A stretch of 6,513 bases of DNA from Rhodospirillales bacterium. GTDB lineage: Bacteria; Pseudomonadota; Alphaproteobacteria; UBA828. A model generated the notes under the pieces. The model searched no databases and had not been told where the DNA came from. It saw only the letters and a program-made list of their open reading frames with translations. Positions 5,369 through 6,513 of this stretch are shown piece by piece (position 1 is the first letter of the stretch; the number at the start of each line of letters is the position of its first letter). The position numbers were made by a program, and so were the translations under genes. The DNA lies in contig JAPOPO010000490.1 of NCBI GenBank assembly GCA_026712885.1, forward strand, positions 1 through 6,513. Reading direction: 5' to 3'.

Positions 5369-6375
5369 GCGATCCCACCGCCCCCGCCGGCGCGAGCGGC
5401 AGTGGGAATGGCCCCCTCCTCTCCGTCGAGGGGCTGGTCAAGCACTTCAAGCTCGACCCCAAGGGCCTGTTCGACGCGCCGCCGATCCTGCGTGCGGTCG
5501 ACGGCGTCGATTTCGACGTGATGCGGGGGGAGACCCTCGGCCTCGTCGGCGAATCCGGCTGCGGCAAGTCCACCACCGCCCGCCTCATCCTGCGGCTGAT
5601 CGAGGCCACCGCAGGCTCGGTCACGCTCGACGGCGAGGACGTGCTGGCCTGCACCAAGAGGGAACTTCTGGCGCTGCGGCGCGAGATGCAGATCGTCTTC
5701 CAGGACCCGCTGTCGTCGCTCAACCCGCGCATGTCGGTCGGCAACCAGATCGCCGAGCCGCTCCGCTTCCACGGCATCGGCGACAAGGTGGACCGCTTCG
5801 ACCGCGCCCGCGAGTTCCTGGAGGTCGTCGGCCTCAGCAGCGACTATTACGACCGCCTGCCGCACGAATTCTCCGGCGGGCAGAACCAGCGCGTCGCCAT
5901 CGCCCGCGCGCTCATCCTGCAGCCCAAGCTGCTGATGCTCGACGAGCCGGTCTCCGCGCTCGACGTCTCGATCCGCGCCCAGATCCTGCGCCTCCTGATC
6001 GACCTGCAGGGGCGTTTCCAGCTCACCTACGTCTTCATCTCCCACGACCTCTCGGTGGTGAAGCGCTTCTGCAACCGCACCGCCGTGCTCTATCTCGGCC
6101 GCATCGTGGAGATTGCGGAGAGCGAGAGCCTCTACCGCGAGCCGCTGCACCCCTACTCCCAGGCGCTGATCAGCGCGATCCCCGAGGCCAACCCGGACGG
6201 CCCGCGCGCGGACTCCCTCGGCGGCCTCGAAGGCGACGTGCCGAGCCCGATCAGCCCGCCCACCGGCTGCCCCTTCCACACCCGCTGCCCGCAGCGGATG
6301 CCCGAATGCTCCCAGGAGCGCCCCGAGCTCAAGGAAGTAAAGCCCGGCCACCAGGTCGCCTGTTTCCTGCACTAA
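5365..6375 (+). CDS. ABC transporter ATP-binding protein, DppF/OppF type
   Basis: This 336-residue cytoplasmic ATPase is the second nucleotide-binding subunit of the importer. Residues 4-17 are a Pro/Ala/Gly/Ser-rich, probably flexible leader. The core has Walker A GESGCGKST (62-70), Q-loop Q113 in VFQDPLSSLNP, signature SGGQNQR (170-176; family members more often have SGGQRQR), Walker B LLMLDE (189-194) with catalytic E194, and H227 in ISHDLSVV. The KGLF segment plus LRAVDGV before Walker A is typical of DppF rather than DppD. The C-terminal domain carries C302, C308, C315 and C333 with spacing C-x5-C-x6-C-x17-C, identical to the partner ATPase, ending three residues from the C-terminus. The ATG at 5365 overlaps the previous TGA by 4 nt, with GGGAG (5353-5357) 7 nt upstream. 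It is the last gene of the operon. Length is typical. Confidence 0.95.
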   Translation: MSDPTAPAGASGSGNGPLLSVEGLVKHFKLDPKGLFDAPPILRAVDGVDFDVMRGETLGLVGESGCGKSTTARLILRLIEATAGSVTLDGEDVLACTKRELLALRREMQIVFQDPLSSLNPRMSVGNQIAEPLRFHGIGDKVDRFDRAREFLEVVGLSSDYYDRLPHEFSGGQNQRVAIARALILQPKLLMLDEPVSALDVSIRAQILRLLIDLQGRFQLTYVFISHDLSVVKRFCNRTAVLYLGRIVEIAESESLYREPLHPYSQALISAIPEANPDGPRADSLGGLEGDVPSPISPPTGCPFHTRCPQRMPECSQERPELKEVKPGHQVACFLH

Positions 6376-6513
6376 CCGCGGCGGGCAGTGCCTCACCCCG
6401 GCCCGAGGGACAGGATCGATGTGGGCCCGGTGCGAAACACCCGCGGGGCAATTTCCGGCCAGGATTCGCCGGGATCAGGTGGGATTAACCCGGATGGATG
6501 AGATGCCGCAGGA
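6376..6513. other. Non-coding region after the ABC operon, no clear terminator
   Basis: I find no convincing gene here. The best secondary structure is an imperfect stem, CCGGCCC (6398-6404) with GGGCCCGG (6423-6430), with one bulged base and an 18-nt loop; no U-tract follows. CCCGCGGG (6440-6447) is a perfect palindrome without a loop. From 6461 a GGAT core recurs every 10 bp. ATG codons occur at 6494, 6498 and 6503, but too little follows to judge whether a gene begins there. Transcription may end by Rho or beyond the window. Confidence 0.5.
6461..6495 (+). repeat. Four GGAT motifs phased at exactly 10 bp
   Basis: AGGAT at 6461, GGGAT at 6471, GGGAT at 6481 and CGGAT at 6491 share GGAT at a strict 10-bp step, with unrelated bases between them. 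An extra GGAT at 6496 breaks the phase. The pattern is seen directly. It could be helically phased protein contacts upstream of a gene to the right, or coincidence given the short core. Confidence 0.4.

Noticed and set aside
717..6375. Possible novel system or mobile element in the operon
   Set aside because: All five genes fit a standard Dpp/Opp-type importer in standard order with normal lengths. No transposase, integrase, terminal repeats, CRISPR array or tRNA was seen.
5110..6396. Antisense open frame of 428 codons opposite the DppF-type ATPase
   Set aside because: The composition is typical of a GC-rich shadow frame, with no family resemblance, and the plus strand carries a complete ATPase with all motifs.
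6398..6430. Possible terminator stem CCGGCCC / GGGCCCGG after the last gene
   Set aside because: The stem is imperfect (one bulge), the loop is 18 nt and no U-tract follows, so I mention it only as structure and do not call a terminator.

Overview
The window is GC-rich (roughly two-thirds G+C, strongly GC-biased third codon positions) and gene-dense. It looks like a chromosomal segment of a proteobacterium, most likely an alphaproteobacterium. That placement is an inference from base composition, codon use and the style of the threonine synthase and peptide-transporter proteins; no rRNA or other phylogenetic marker is present.

Layout. (1) Positions 1-504, minus strand: the N-terminal 168 residues of threonine synthase (thrC), running off the left edge. 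It starts at a TTG codon with its own Shine-Dalgarno. (2) Positions 505-716: a 212-bp divergent control region. It holds a plausible sigma70-type promoter for thrC, three tandem 10-bp repeats in the thrC leader, a weaker candidate promoter for the rightward operon, and a 14-bp perfect inverted repeat whose arms flank the rightward promoter candidate. (3) Positions 717-6375, plus strand: a complete five-gene ABC importer operon of the dipeptide/oligopeptide/nickel (Dpp/Opp) class, in the order periplasmic binding protein, DppB-type permease, DppC-type permease, DppD-type ATPase, DppF-type ATPase. (4) Positions 6376-6513: a non-coding tail with no convincing intrinsic terminator, containing a 10-bp-phased GGAT motif.

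How the genes work together. The secreted binding protein captures a ligand in the periplasm and delivers it to the channel formed by the two permeases. The two ATPases dock on the EAA loops of the permeases and power uptake. All five parts look intact, with every ATPase motif and both EAA loops readable, so this should be a working importer. The ligand cannot be read from sequence; peptide is the family default. The binding-protein gene is separated from the permeases by 135 bp containing two strong stem-loops without a U-tract. This is an arrangement typical of operons that make much more binding protein than membrane components. The last four genes are tightly packed (ATGA overlap, 12-bp gap, ATGA overlap), implying translational coupling.

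I see no clearly new biological system here. The points most worth a second look are the architecture of the divergent control region, the intercistronic hairpins, and the identically spaced four-cysteine motif in both ATPases (candidate Fe-S site).
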